The notes beneath the pieces are model-generated. The model had not been told where the DNA came from. It saw only the letters and a program-made list of their open reading frames with translations, and did not search any database. 64,000 bases of DNA from Apiospora phragmitis. Its lineage: Eukaryota; Ascomycota; Sordariomycetes; Amphisphaeriales; Apiosporaceae. This document shows, piece by piece, positions 44,241 to 54,874 of the stretch. The stretch lies in NCBI GenBank assembly GCA_038363925.1, contig JAQQWL010000002.1, forward strand, positions 3,844,001 to 3,908,000, in the 5' to 3' direction. Both the position numbers and the translations under genes were made by a program. Position 1 is the first letter of the stretch. The number at the start of each line of letters is the position of its first letter.

Positions 44241-45267
44241 TTAGAGGATCATGCATCCCTTCTTGTGGCGGGCGCCAGGGCCTTTGCGGGAGAGCAGAGC
44301 AGCGCGCGTAGCATGCTCGAAGACCTCACGCACACCCTCGTTCGTCTTTGCCGAACACTCAAGGTACTTGTACGCACCAATCTTCTTGCGGATCTCCTCA
44401 CCCTGTAGACGTGTTGTTAGGACAGGGACGCGAGAAATGAGCGGTGGTCATCCGGGAAGTTGCTTACCTCTTCAATGGAGACGGGCTTCTGGCTCGTCTT
44501 GCGGAGCTCTTCCTGAATCTTAGGATCGTGTCGCAGATCCTTCTTGCAGCCGACGAGGATGATGGGCAGGCCCTGGCAGAAGTGAAGAACCTCCGAGATC
44601 CACTGTTGATAGGGGTAAGCACGTGTCAGTCAGCTTATCTTGCATACCGGGATTGGCGATGACTACGTACCTTCTCCTGGACGTTGTCAAGAGAATCGGG
44701 CGAGTCGACAGCAAAGCAAATCAGGATAACGTGAGAATCGGGGTACGAGAGCGGTCGGAGACGATCGTAGTCTTCCTGGCCAGCCGTATCCCAAAGGGCC
44801 AGCTCGACGTGCTTTCCATCAACCTCAACATCGGCGACGTAGTTCTCGAAAACAGTGGGGACGTAGACCTAGAAGAGTCAAAGCTGTCAGCGTGTATTCA
44901 TCTTCCTCTTGGTATCCATGGCCACGATTGATGCGTGGTGGCAGCAGTGCGTTGGTGATGGCTGTGATGGAGGAGGTGGAATCAGGCTGAAAACGGCGAA
45001 AGATGCTAGCGAAATAGTCGATTTGCGAAGCAGGGTCGGCGGCGTAGATGAAGGCATCCGTCGGAGAGATGGGCAATGGAGTTTTTGCTTCTCTTTTCTT
45101 ACCTCGGGAATGTGCCCTTGGAGAAGACACTGGATGGCGAGACTGGTCAGCGAGGTGATGCAACGGAGCGAAGCGCAAAAGCCCACGGGCGGAACTCACA
45201 TCAACAAACAGGTTTTACCGCAGGCACCGTCGCCAACGATGACGAGCTTTCGGCGAATCTCAGCCAT
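44241..45267 (-). CDS. RHO1: Rho1-type small GTPase (apparent frameshift)
   Basis: Rho GTPase that activates beta-1,3-glucan synthase and the Pkc1 cell-wall-integrity pathway in fungi. Five exons: 45200-45267, 45103-45129, 44671-44868, 44468-44602 and 44241-44402; introns are 70, 234, 68 and 65 bases. Visible motifs are P-loop GDGACGKT (residues 12-19), switch [17 protein letters not shown], switch [21 protein letters not shown], a fungal-type [22 protein letters not shown]-type base recognition ([10 protein letters not shown]), [10 protein letters not shown] and the C-terminal CMIL prenylation motif, whose final Leu predicts geranylgeranylation. Exon 2 is 27 bases, but 28 are needed: the C-run opposite 45106-45108 is one short, so FPE-VYV does not join in frame. 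With that base the protein is about 196 residues, normal for Rho1. The homologue is usually essential, so an assembly error is likely. Confidence 0.93.
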
Positions 45268-48200
45268 GGTGTATGTGGGATTGTGTGGGTAGTGGTGATG
45301 AGGGTATTCAGAGAGAAGACAAAAGTCGCGATTAGGGGAAGAAACGAAAGCTCAAACAGGCTTTTATTCTTCCGACGGGTTTGGGGGGGTATTTAGAGAT
45401 ATGCAAGAAGTGGGAAAGGAACAAGAGTCACAGATGGCCTAGATGCGGATGATCTGGGTCGTGGGGGATCGCAGAGTTGAATTCTTCTCCTTTTTGATGG
45501 AAGAAGAAGAGTTGGATGGTATGTAGTACGTAGTTGGGAATGGGTTGATTGCGAGGGAGGTGGAGGATGGAGTTTAAAGAGGAGGGTGGTGGAAAGCACA
45601 GATAGGAAGTAGGTAGGTGTGATCAGGTTCAGGACTGTTTTGTCCCAGTTCCGCTCGAATGTACCCTCTGCTAGGCAGGCAGAACAGCTAAGCTAAGTCA
45701 CCAGAACAAGGGAACAGAAGAGACAGTGGAAGAGACAGGTAGACAGACAGCCTGCCAGCCTGCCAGCCAGACAGGGTAGCAGCCGTCAACCCAGTAGCGT
45801 CAGGTCCTAGCAGCAGTAGTAAGTACATATTACTACTAGGCCCTCTCGCCCTCCCTCTAGGCCCTCTAGGCCCTGTAGTCAATAGTGGCCAAGGCAGGGC
45901 AAAGGCAAAACAACTGGAGGCCCTGAAGCAAAGTCCTGCCGTCTCTGCTCTTCTCTTCCATTTCTGCGGTGCATGTATGTACTTTTCTGGCTGGTAGTCC
46001 AGGGAAACGAGTGTCCCCATCAACTGATTGACCTTGGAAGCCAAGTATGTAGGTACCGTTCGTACTGTGTTAGCAGAGTGCACAGCCTTAGGAGGTTCCG
46101 TTAATTATGGTATTTTGGGCGGGTTCGGGTCTCGGTCTACCACAACTGCGCCCAACACATACCTGCGCGTAGCTACCGGCATCCCGAGACCACAGCACAC
46201 AGTGTCAGAGGTTGCCACTAGAGGCTCAGTAGAGACAACTGCGATGAAACTGGCGGTCTCTGGCTCTGGCTCTTGTCATGGAAGTCCTTCTGGGTGTCAT
46301 ATCTATGTATCATACAGTAATGGACTTGATGTTCCTTTGATTGGGTGGCCGTTTGGCTCATCGATGAACCACTTGACTTGTCAGAGTCAGCACGCTGCCG
46401 CACGCGTACATGAAAGCCCACACTGGGTGGACACTGGAGGCTGGCAGGCAGGGCAACGCGCCCAAAAGAGGTCCTACCCGGACATATCTCACAGCCGACT
46501 TACGTATCGTCCTCTGTGGCTTTGTGCTTCTCTTCATTTCTTGGATTGAGAACCCCCATGCCGCCGAGGATCAGCTACGCGTGATACTGCTTTGGTCCAT
46601 TCGTATCGGCTATCTCATTCTGGAGGCAGCCCAGCTCCCCAGATACACCGCCGGACCTTTGCCGTGCTACATTGCAGGGAGGGAGGGTTACTGTGGCAAT
46701 TGGATTGCTCCAATCTCCTGCCCAGCCTGCAAGCATTACATAAGCTGCCATTCATTTCCTTCACATGTTGTGAAATCGATGCAGCAGCAGCAGGGAGGGC
46801 TTGGCTGTTGATCGTTCGCATCACTATGTTCGCTTCGAAGGTGCAGCAGGCGGCAGGTATATGTTGGTGGAAGGGATCATGACAGTCTCAATACCTACGG
46901 CATACTACATAAGCTAGCAGCTCTAACAGGCTCTAACAGGTGCCAAGTTGCAGGACGCATTAGCTTGACATTTGATATCAAGTCTCAACTCTTTCCGGTG
47001 TTTGGCGAACAAACAAGCAACTGCTGCAAGATGTTTTGTCTCAGCCTCTCAGTCTCTTAGAGAAGGACTTCAGGTACTGTTCAGGTTGACTAATAAGGTA
47101 TCAGTATTAGTATTAGGCGGTGGTCCTGCATTGGCAGTATCTTGTTGATCACCTACTTCCTACATCTAAGTTCTTACGGGACTGCCTGACTGCCTGACTG
47201 ACTGTACGTGCATGCAGTAGTAGTGCAGGTATCGAGTGATAGTAAATAAGCAAGCATCTCATGTACTTCAGACGGTCCCACATGCAGAACGAATAGCTTG
47301 TGGAGGCGGAGCCGTGCATGGCAGCCCATCCTTACGTTGATGGTTGATGTTTCTTGTCTCTCTCTATCCCAACCAGCAGGTAGATATGTTTCTGCAGCGC
47401 TTACTGTTTATCGACACACGTACATAAAACCGCGGCGTATGCACATCTATACTGACGGCCAGGGAGAGCTGGCATGGCTTACATCGAACCAACGGATCAA
47501 TCTTGACTAGCTCAAGCCAGACCCAAGGATGTCTCTTGTTTCTCCCGGAGACTACTGACGCAATTTACGTCTCTGAAACACGAGCTGGATATAGCAAACA
47601 GGCACGCGCTCTCCAGAAGAAACCATGCCAGAGCCTGATCGTGACTCGTTCTCTCAGAACATGTTGGCATTGGCAGCCTTTTCGCATGCCCGTTATCGCA
47701 AGCACCGTATCATAGGAAGCCTGGTTGTGTGATGTGCGCCTTACGTAGCTTGTAGTAGGTAGGTAGACATGCTGCCAGGCACTCAACACCTCCGTCCGTG
47801 GTAGACAAGCAAGTATATGCGGTGTGACCATGGCTTTCTTAGGGCCTTGAGTTTTAAGATGACCAATCTACCCCATAGATCTCGTTTAACAGCAACCCTG
47901 ATAGAGCAAATTGGTCGACGCCCCGAGACATACGACAACGGAGTTCTTTATCAATTCCACCCGGGCTAGAACATTGAGAAATATGATATGCCATGCTGTT
48001 TCGATCAATTTAAACTGCCCGGCGACATGCCGCAGTTTACCTAGCCTACTGGAGAAGGCCTCTCACATTGGAAGTTTAGGAGTGCACGCGGATTAAACAT
48101 GCCCCGGACGGCTTAAAAAGTACTTCGGTACTTACGTAGCAGCTAGCTCCCCTCCATAGGCCCGGCGTTGAAGACCACGAGCTCCGGGAAATTTTGGTCG

Positions 48201-48335
48201 GCCAGTGTAAGAAGCCGGCTCACGACAAGAGGCAACAGCAATAGCAGTATGCACCATTGACCCCAAGCACCCTGCTTTTCTCGCTGTTAGCATAATCAAT
48301 TCGATTGGCTGCCGGGCGCCTCTCAAAAAAACACC
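45268..48335. other. Gene-poor 3 kb spacer between RHO1 and MRPL40
   Basis: Holds the divergent promoters of both genes and no supported coding region. It is patchily repetitive: CCTGCCAG repeats near 45751, CCCTCTAGG repeats near 45850-45880, a tandem CTCTAACAGG pair at 46921-46940, CTGCCTGACTGCCTGACTG near 47184, and TAGGTAGG words near 45613 and 47755. Frames of 130-170 codons at 46028-46549 and 46410-46811 have no domain. Confidence 0.55.
46921..46940. repeat. Tandem duplication of a 10-base unit
   Basis: Two perfect copies of CTCTAACAGG, directly adjacent, in intergenic DNA. Confidence 0.9.
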
Positions 48336-49553
48336 ATGCAGAAAATCCTCAAACGTGTCGCTACCGCCGAGCGCGTGGTAGCGAAGCGCAAAGCTGCCCG
48401 AGATCGCCTACACTTTAACAAGGAACGCAAGGAGGAAGCGTCCGGGCTGAGGGACCAGAGCTACGGCGTCAACCGCGACATTAACCGCGCGAAGCAGGCC
48501 ATCAAGGACGACTGGAATCTCGGCCCCTTGGCCCCCAACTCCCACGTCGGCGAGGCGGCTGCTCAGTACGGTGCCATTTCCGAGCTCCGATATACAAACG
48601 CTATCTCCCTGCGAAAGGAGCAGCAGGAGGCCCGTTGCGCATGGCTGGGGGGACCTAAGAACCTGAACATCGTCCCAGGAGACCGTGTAGTGCTACTGCA
48701 CGGCCCTGACAAGGGCAAAATTGGCCGCATCCAGAGCGTCAAGCACAATGATGCCGCTGTTGTAGTCGAAGGCCTTAACAAGGTATGAACCACCGCTTGA
48801 CCACGCCATTGCAGCGGGAAAACTAAACTAGAGATGCAACCAGTCAAACATCACAATACCCTCGACGCTCGCGGGCGAGGGTACGCTTCCTGTCATGAAC
48901 ATCGAGCTCCCTATTCCCATCTCCCGCATCCGTCTCGTGCACCCCATCTTCGACCCCAAGACGGGCGTCACTCGCGATATCATTATCAACCAGCTGGTGC
49001 ACCGCGGCGTCATTGAGGACAAGCTCACTGGCAAGGTCGAATGGACACGCATGGTCCCGGGCCTGAACATCAAGATCCCCTGGCCCAGAAGAAGGAGGAG
49101 GAGGAGTTGACGGACCACAAGGTCGACACGCTGCGCATCGACGTCGAGGAGCGCACGTTCGTTCCGACGCTGTTGCGCCCACCCATGCCCGAGACGATCA
49201 TCGACGAGCTGCGCAACAAGTACAGCAAGTTCCGCACGCGGCACGAGCCCGAGTACATCCAGCGCCTCGAGGCCGAGGAGCAGGCCAAGAAGGACCGCGT
49301 CCAGCTCATGAACAGCATGCGCAGCCCGCTGCAGGAGCTGCACCGTGCCGAGCGCGAGCGCAAGAAGAAGAAGGGCAAGCCGCGCCTGACGGTGGAAATG
49401 CTCGAGGAGATCGGCAAGGTCATCGCCAGAAGCCGACAAAGGACCCTGAATGCTGCGGGTGTGTCGGACGCGGCTGTTGCTACACCGCCACAGCAGGTCA
49501 ACTCTCCCTTACCGTCAAGTACGGAGCCAACGGCTCCTCCACCTTCGGCCTAG
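48336..49553 (+). CDS. MRPL40: Mitochondrial large-subunit ribosomal protein uL24m (MRPL40), apparent frameshift
   Basis: Structural protein of the mitoribosome large subunit. Exon 1 is 48336-48782 and exon 2 is 48844-49553; the 61-base intron has GTATGA and CAG ends. The N-terminus is basic (MQKILKRVATAERVVAKRKAARDRL), fitting mitochondrial import. A KOW motif is clear at PGDRVVLLHGPDKGKIGRIQSV, and it continues across the intron into NKSNITIPSTLAGEG. Fungal-specific C-terminal blocks follow: PISRIRLVHPIFDPKTG, VPGLNIKIPWP, ERTFVPTLLRPPMPETIIDELRNKYSKFRTRH. Directly after IKIPWP, at 49086/49087, the frame breaks: CCC-AGA-AGA needs one more base to read KKEEEEL. The other frame then runs to TAG at 49551. 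The corrected length is about 385 residues, normal for the fungal protein. Confidence 0.92.
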
Positions 49554-50349
49554 ATGCGTATATCTGCAATCTTGGGAAATGGTGGGCCTTGGAGGGCGTG
49601 TGTATGATACCTGTATATAGACATTGGCTGGATGTCTACCTACCAATATATTGTAAAAGAACTCATGTATCAAAAATTCAAACGCCCCCTGGACATTGTT
49701 GTTCTCCAGCTCTTTTTGGTCTAGATTTTGCCAACTACGTTGCAAGTGAGTGCGAAGCCAGCTATGCAATAAATGGTAGCCTAAGCGGCTTCCAGCAAAG
49801 GGGTTCTGAACGATGATGGTCAGTTTAGCAGACATCCCAAGGCATCTTCGCCAAGCGGGCTGCCTATTGCCGGCCTATACACGGTTACTCGAGGATGATG
49901 ATAGCATTTGCTGCCGACCACAAATAAGTCAACTTCTTAAGTTGACTTACAATACATACTTACCCAAACCTGGATGTACTTGAAAAACTACATGTATACA
50001 GAAACAACCTCAGTGGGCCATATGAAACCCCGTGGATCTTATGCCCCCTTTTCCATCTCAGTGGTGAAAGCTGCAACTCCTCCAGCTTCCTTCGTAGAGG
50101 TTGCCACTAAGTTTGAACGTCCACCGAGAAAAGTTGTACGTTTATAAAACACTGTTTATCACAAACCACCTATAGTTGGTGGGTTATCAGTAATATTGAC
50201 GGATGCCCTGTCACATAAGTCAGCACACCAGCAGTCAGAATTCAGCGATTCCACGTTGGCCCATTACGTGCGACCCTTGAGATGAAGTACGCATCCTTTA
50301 TTTTGTTTCTCTCTTATCTCGGTCCCTAAATAGTGACTATGACATGAAC
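49554..50349. other. Convergent spacer between MRPL40 and ELP1
   Basis: About 0.8 kb with both 3' UTRs and no gene. It contains a perfect 11-base inverted repeat with a 3-base loop at 49925-49949. Confidence 0.6.
49925..49949. repeat. Perfect 11-bp inverted repeat (hairpin) between convergent genes
   Basis: Arms TAAGTCAACTT and AAGTTGACTTA flank CTT. It lies about 370 bases after the MRPL40 stop and 400 bases after the ELP1 stop on the other strand. It could form a transcript hairpin in either orientation. Confidence 0.85.
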
Positions 50350-53300
50350 CTAGCTACCCAAGAGACTCAGCCTCTCCATCCCCGAAACACCAGGCGGCTC
50401 CTGCTTCCTCCAACCCTGTTCTATCGAATCGGCCAGGACCGCATCACCACCTCTGGGCGCATAAGCATCCCCATCGACGGCTTGCCCATCTTCGCCGGCA
50501 GTCGCCTGTGTCTTGTCCTCGCGCTTCCCCCACACCTCCTCGACGCCGAGCCGGCAGCCCTCGAGCACCTCGCCCATGAGCGCCTCGACGGTGCGGGCGC
50601 GCTCGAACATGCCGCGGCGCACGAGCCCAAACACGAGGCGCTCGACTTCGGACTTGGTTGCCTGGACGCGCTCGACGAGCCGCCGGACCGAGTTGACGAG
50701 GTACTCCTCCTCGTAGACCGTGCCCTTGCGGCCGCGCGCGCGCTTCTTCTCCTCGCGCTTCCGGTTCTTGGACGTCGTGCGGCTGACGCCCGTCCCCGCC
50801 GTGCCCACGCTGCCAGCCTTGCCCGTGTAGCGTGTGAACAGCGAGGCGCCGCCGGCCGAGACGCGCGACGACGCCGCGACGCTGACGTCGTCGGGCAGGT
50901 TGATGTTAACCTCGCCCTCGTAGAAGGCGAGCGGATCTTCGGCGGCACGCCGGCGCAGCTCGGCAATTCGAGGTACTTGGGCGCGAAGCTGCGCCTTGCA
51001 GTCGGCCAGGAACTCGGTCGACGACGCCAGAGCATCGGCAAGCCCGGTGTCTATCGCTGACTCGAGAAGTTCTGGCCGGCCATGCAGAGCCACCAAGCGT
51101 AAGGCATCTGCGAACTGATAGCCCTTACACAAGTATCGAACAGCGGTGTCAAGAGACGAGAGATGATCCAGATATATCATGGCGGCGCCAGTATAGTCCT
51201 TTGCTTCCTCAAGAGCGTCTGCAAGGGCTGTTGCCAAGTCGCTGAGCGCATCCTTGGCTAATGGTGGCTCTTGTAACGAAGCAGTGAATAGCGCTTCCCT
51301 CCAGCACGAGACACCTGCAGCTCGGTAGCACCTTGTCGCTGATGCGTAGTCATGGAGAGACTCATAAGTGAGGCCAGCCTCGCGATTTTTCGACTTTGAC
51401 TCCAAGTACTCTCCATATAGGCGCGTGAGTATCTTGAGGTTGTTTTCATCGTAGCGGTATAATCGAAGGGCATCTGCATATAGAATATGCTTGACGGTGT
51501 ACTCTCGAGCCTCTTGGTGGGCTCCCAAGGTCTGTAGGTGTGTAAGAGCTTTAGCATAACGACCCAAATGATCGTCAATGGAGAAATTTTGGCGCAGATC
51601 TGGTAACTTGTGAAGATCTTGTATGAACGGCAGGTATTCTCGAGGATCCCGTTGAGATTGTTGCGCCACCAGGAGTGCAAGATCGAGATTGTACAGACCA
51701 AGCGCCTCGTCGAATAGGGTGTTGACATCTGCAAGAAAGCATATGTGCTCAACTGCCCTTTCAGCCAGCTGTTCGTCTTCCTGCATCAACTGGGCAACAA
51801 CCTGTAGGCCGTCCTCAAAAGCTGGCGGCGATTTGCAAACGTTGGCTGTGATTATATTCTGAAGCGTGTCGTTGCCCACAGTCTTTCGAGACCGTAGACT
51901 TGTTAGAACAGCATCACAGACGATGTTGGTCTTCCCAATGATCGTGGCTGTTGCGGGGGTTGCTCCTTGTTCGATTGGCGCGGGCACGACCATGCTCTTG
52001 GCTGGTTTGGTGTCGACGTACATGGCCTGTGTAACATCTTCGTCCCGTAGTGATGAGAGGAAGAGATCAACATATGTGACGTCCTTCAACTGATCCAGGA
52101 AGACGGATACATTATCCAAAAACTGCTGTGGTCGATGATCGTACAAAATGTTCATGTCGACCCGTTGAGTCCTGCAGTAAGAGAAAGCCCTTGCGTAGTT
52201 CATGTCTTCGATCAATTGTCGTATGCCTGCGACGACCATAGCTCTTGGAAATATTGTCTCCAAATTCCCTCTTGGCATCTGGAGGATCAAGCTCATATTG
52301 GTCGGCATAGCTGTCACTAGTCTGGCGCCTCGCTCAATACTACGACATCTTTCATCCTTCTCGGGATCATCGGTGGGCACCTCGAGATCCTCAATCTCAG
52401 CAAGATGGACAAACTTGAGCAGGTGATTCGTAGTAGTGAAAATCAAATGATCCGGTGTAACCAAGAAGGACGTGCAATTCTTGACCAGAAGACGATATTT
52501 ACCAGCGGAGCCATTTGCATAGAGATGGCCATTCCTTGTCAGGCCATATATGCACAAGGTGTTGTCCTGGGCAGAACCGGTAACAACACACCAAGGCTGC
52601 TGTACAGGTAGACGCAGTGACCGTTCTTCGCCAGTACCACTCTCGGCTGATATCATTGTAACTCTTCCTGAGATGGCTTGTGCAATACACTGGGCATCGA
52701 GTGATTGGGATTGACTAGCGAAGCCATACACTTGACCAGCTTTCGCAGTATCGGACCGAAGTAGTTGGCCCGAAGCTGCATCAAATCGCACGGAGTGCCT
52801 CTTTGGAGAATTGGTTTGAAGCAAGAGCTGAAGGTTACCGTTATCACAGACTGATACTTGCCGCGGAAGGAGTATGCCGGTCGATGTTGTATCAGATAGC
52901 GACAGTGTGTTGACCAATGATGGTATAAGTGACCGTTGCCCCTTAACCTGCCACTTATACAGATCGACGCCACCTTGGTGGAGGACGGCCATATAAGAAT
53001 TATCAGGAGAAAAGGCAACATCGGCGATGCTAGACTTCAGCTGCAACTCGTACATCGCCATGGGAGGGGGCATATTTGCAGTTCGTAAAGGTGTGAGTTT
53101 GAGAGTTTGGCCATCGATAACAGCGACGGCGCCGTGATCGTTGGGGGGTACAAGCGAGCCTCGGGCAATATTGAAGATAAACTCGGCTTGTAACAGCTGC
53201 CCAGATTGCTGCGATGGGATAACCAGGGCAAGCCGGAGGGTCTTTTCTGGATGCCAGGTCAAACATGTAGGAAGCTTATCTGACTTGATTTCTTGCTTCA

Positions 53301-54459
53301 GATACCAGTGGTAATTTCCTGTAGTCCAGAGCTGTATCCTGTCATCGAGTGTGACAGCAAGCACAGTTGAATCACTATTCCACTCGAGACTGATTTGGTC
53401 ACCGGAGATATCGCGACCTTCAGGCGCTCGCAGAGAGAACTCGCCGTGTCTCAGACCGTTTCTTTCGAAGAATATCACATCAATGCCTTCAGCTTTCCGC
53501 TGGATGCTAGCGAGCAAGTTACCAGCCGGGCGCCAGCTTAGAGCGCCCTCCATGCCATCGACAGCCTCACTCACACTATCAAGCACACCCTCACGAGAAT
53601 AGACCCGAATTACTCTTCGGGTATCTGGCTCGATCGAGTTGATTGCAACATAGGCACCGTCACCTCTCCAGCTGATGGTAGTCTTTGCATTATCCTGGGG
53701 GCTCAAAGCACCTTCATCGACCTTTTCAGGGATGGTGGGATCTCGGAGGGCTTTTGCTCCTTTCCCCTGAAACTGTGTTTCCTTCTTGCCCCAGCCGACG
53801 GACACTTGCTTCGACAGCTTGAGGTCTTCTAACGTCATGGTGGCATCGGTGATGCCCTCGAAATTGCGGCTCATGAACACGACGGTTCGCGCCTTGGTAG
53901 CAATGGCCAATAGTTCTTCGTCGGGCGACCACTTCGCAGCGGTGATGCCCTCATCGATGGAGCCCATAATCTCAATGTGCACGCCATCTTGAGGGCTGTC
54001 AGATTCTCTGACGAGGACGATGTCGCCACCCTCGAGCACCAAAATAGTGGTGAGGTTATCACTGAAGTGATGCAAGCTGACAACCTTATCGACAGGCAAG
54101 TCAGGGTTCGGGCTTAGCGCCTCCCAAGATGCAATCTCTTGGAAGTTGCTGGGCGAAAGTGGCCAGAAAATCAGCTCACGGTTCGTTTCTTGCTGGCTTG
54201 GCAGAAATGCAAGTGAAGGAAGATTTTGGTGACCAAGGCAAAAAAGGGTGTGCAGCTTAACTCACAAATCAGGGTCGCCTTCAGTATTCACATGCTCGGC
54301 AAGTCTGAGCAGCCGAAGCTTGCCATCCCTCTCCGAGGGGCCGAAGGTGCATAGTATTTCATCTTTTGCGGGGTCCCAGCACGACGAGGTGATGGACTCG
54401 CCCTCGTAGTCGGCCGGAGGCGTCCAGGAAGTGTATAAGATGTTGCGGAGATTACGCAT
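50350..54459 (-). CDS. ELP1: Elongator complex subunit 1 (Elp1/Iki3)
   Basis: Scaffold subunit of the Elongator complex, which makes cm5U34, the precursor of mcm5U, on tRNA wobble uridines. Exon 1 is 54266-54459 (MRNLRNILYTSWTPPADYEGESITSSCWDP); exon 2 is 50350-54148. The 117-base intron has GTGAGT and CAG ends; phase 2 joins GDPDF to NFQEIASWEAL. About 1330 residues. The N-terminal half is WD40-like (DGVHIEIMGSIDEGITAAKWSPDEELLAIAT, SLEWNSDSTVLAVTLDDRIQLWTTGNYHWYLKQEI). The C-terminal half is helical/TPR-like (FLDQLKDVTYVDLFLSSLRDEDVTQAMY, LRLYRYDENNLKILTRLYGEYLESKSKNREAGLTYE). A basic stretch (SKNRKREEKKRARGRKGT, near 50735-50790) fits the tRNA-binding/nuclear-localisation region. No frame break occurs in about 4 kb. 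TRM9 acts next in the same pathway. Confidence 0.96.
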
Positions 54460-54874
54460 CGTGTGATCTCTTTCGAGCCAGTATCAGAAATTGGGACTGG
54501 TCGGGCGCTACATATGTACAGAAGCGCGCTGTACACAGCAGAAGGACAAAAAAAATTCAATATCGGTATGATCTAGTTCGATGTGTGGCATGGTGGGGCG
54601 GGGGGAAGCTTTTTGCAGATGGAAATCCGGCTAAGCCCGCCCCAGCCATTTTCCCCAGACTTACGAATGGCTACAAGTAACCCGACTTGTTCTCGACCCT
54701 TGTTCATTCCCCATCTTCACTATCGGTTACTACAGTATTGTTCGATGTGGATTCGTCCTTATTCTGCAACCCCAGATTCTCTGTCACACTTGTATCGCCT
54801 TCTTGGCTCGGTTCGATCCGTGCAGTACTGCAAACACACGTACCTGCTACTCGATCGAATCCATCCAATTCACT
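54460..54874. promoter_or_regulatory. Divergent promoter region between ELP1 and the DUF3984-type gene
   Basis: 415-base head-to-head spacer. The plus-strand frame is open upstream to an ATG at 54803, but the conserved start is at 54875. Confidence 0.55.

Noticed and set aside
44241..45267. RHO1 as a pseudogene
   Set aside because: All G-box motifs, five exons with consensus splice sites and the CAAX end are intact; a single missing C is better explained as an error.
46028..46811. Overlapping 173- and 133-codon frames in the RHO1-MRPL40 spacer
   Set aside because: Random-looking composition, mutual overlap in different frames and no splice or family evidence.
50344..51060. 238-codon plus-strand open frame over the ELP1 3' end
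   Set aside because: Antisense shadow of the GC-rich ELP1 C-terminal region.
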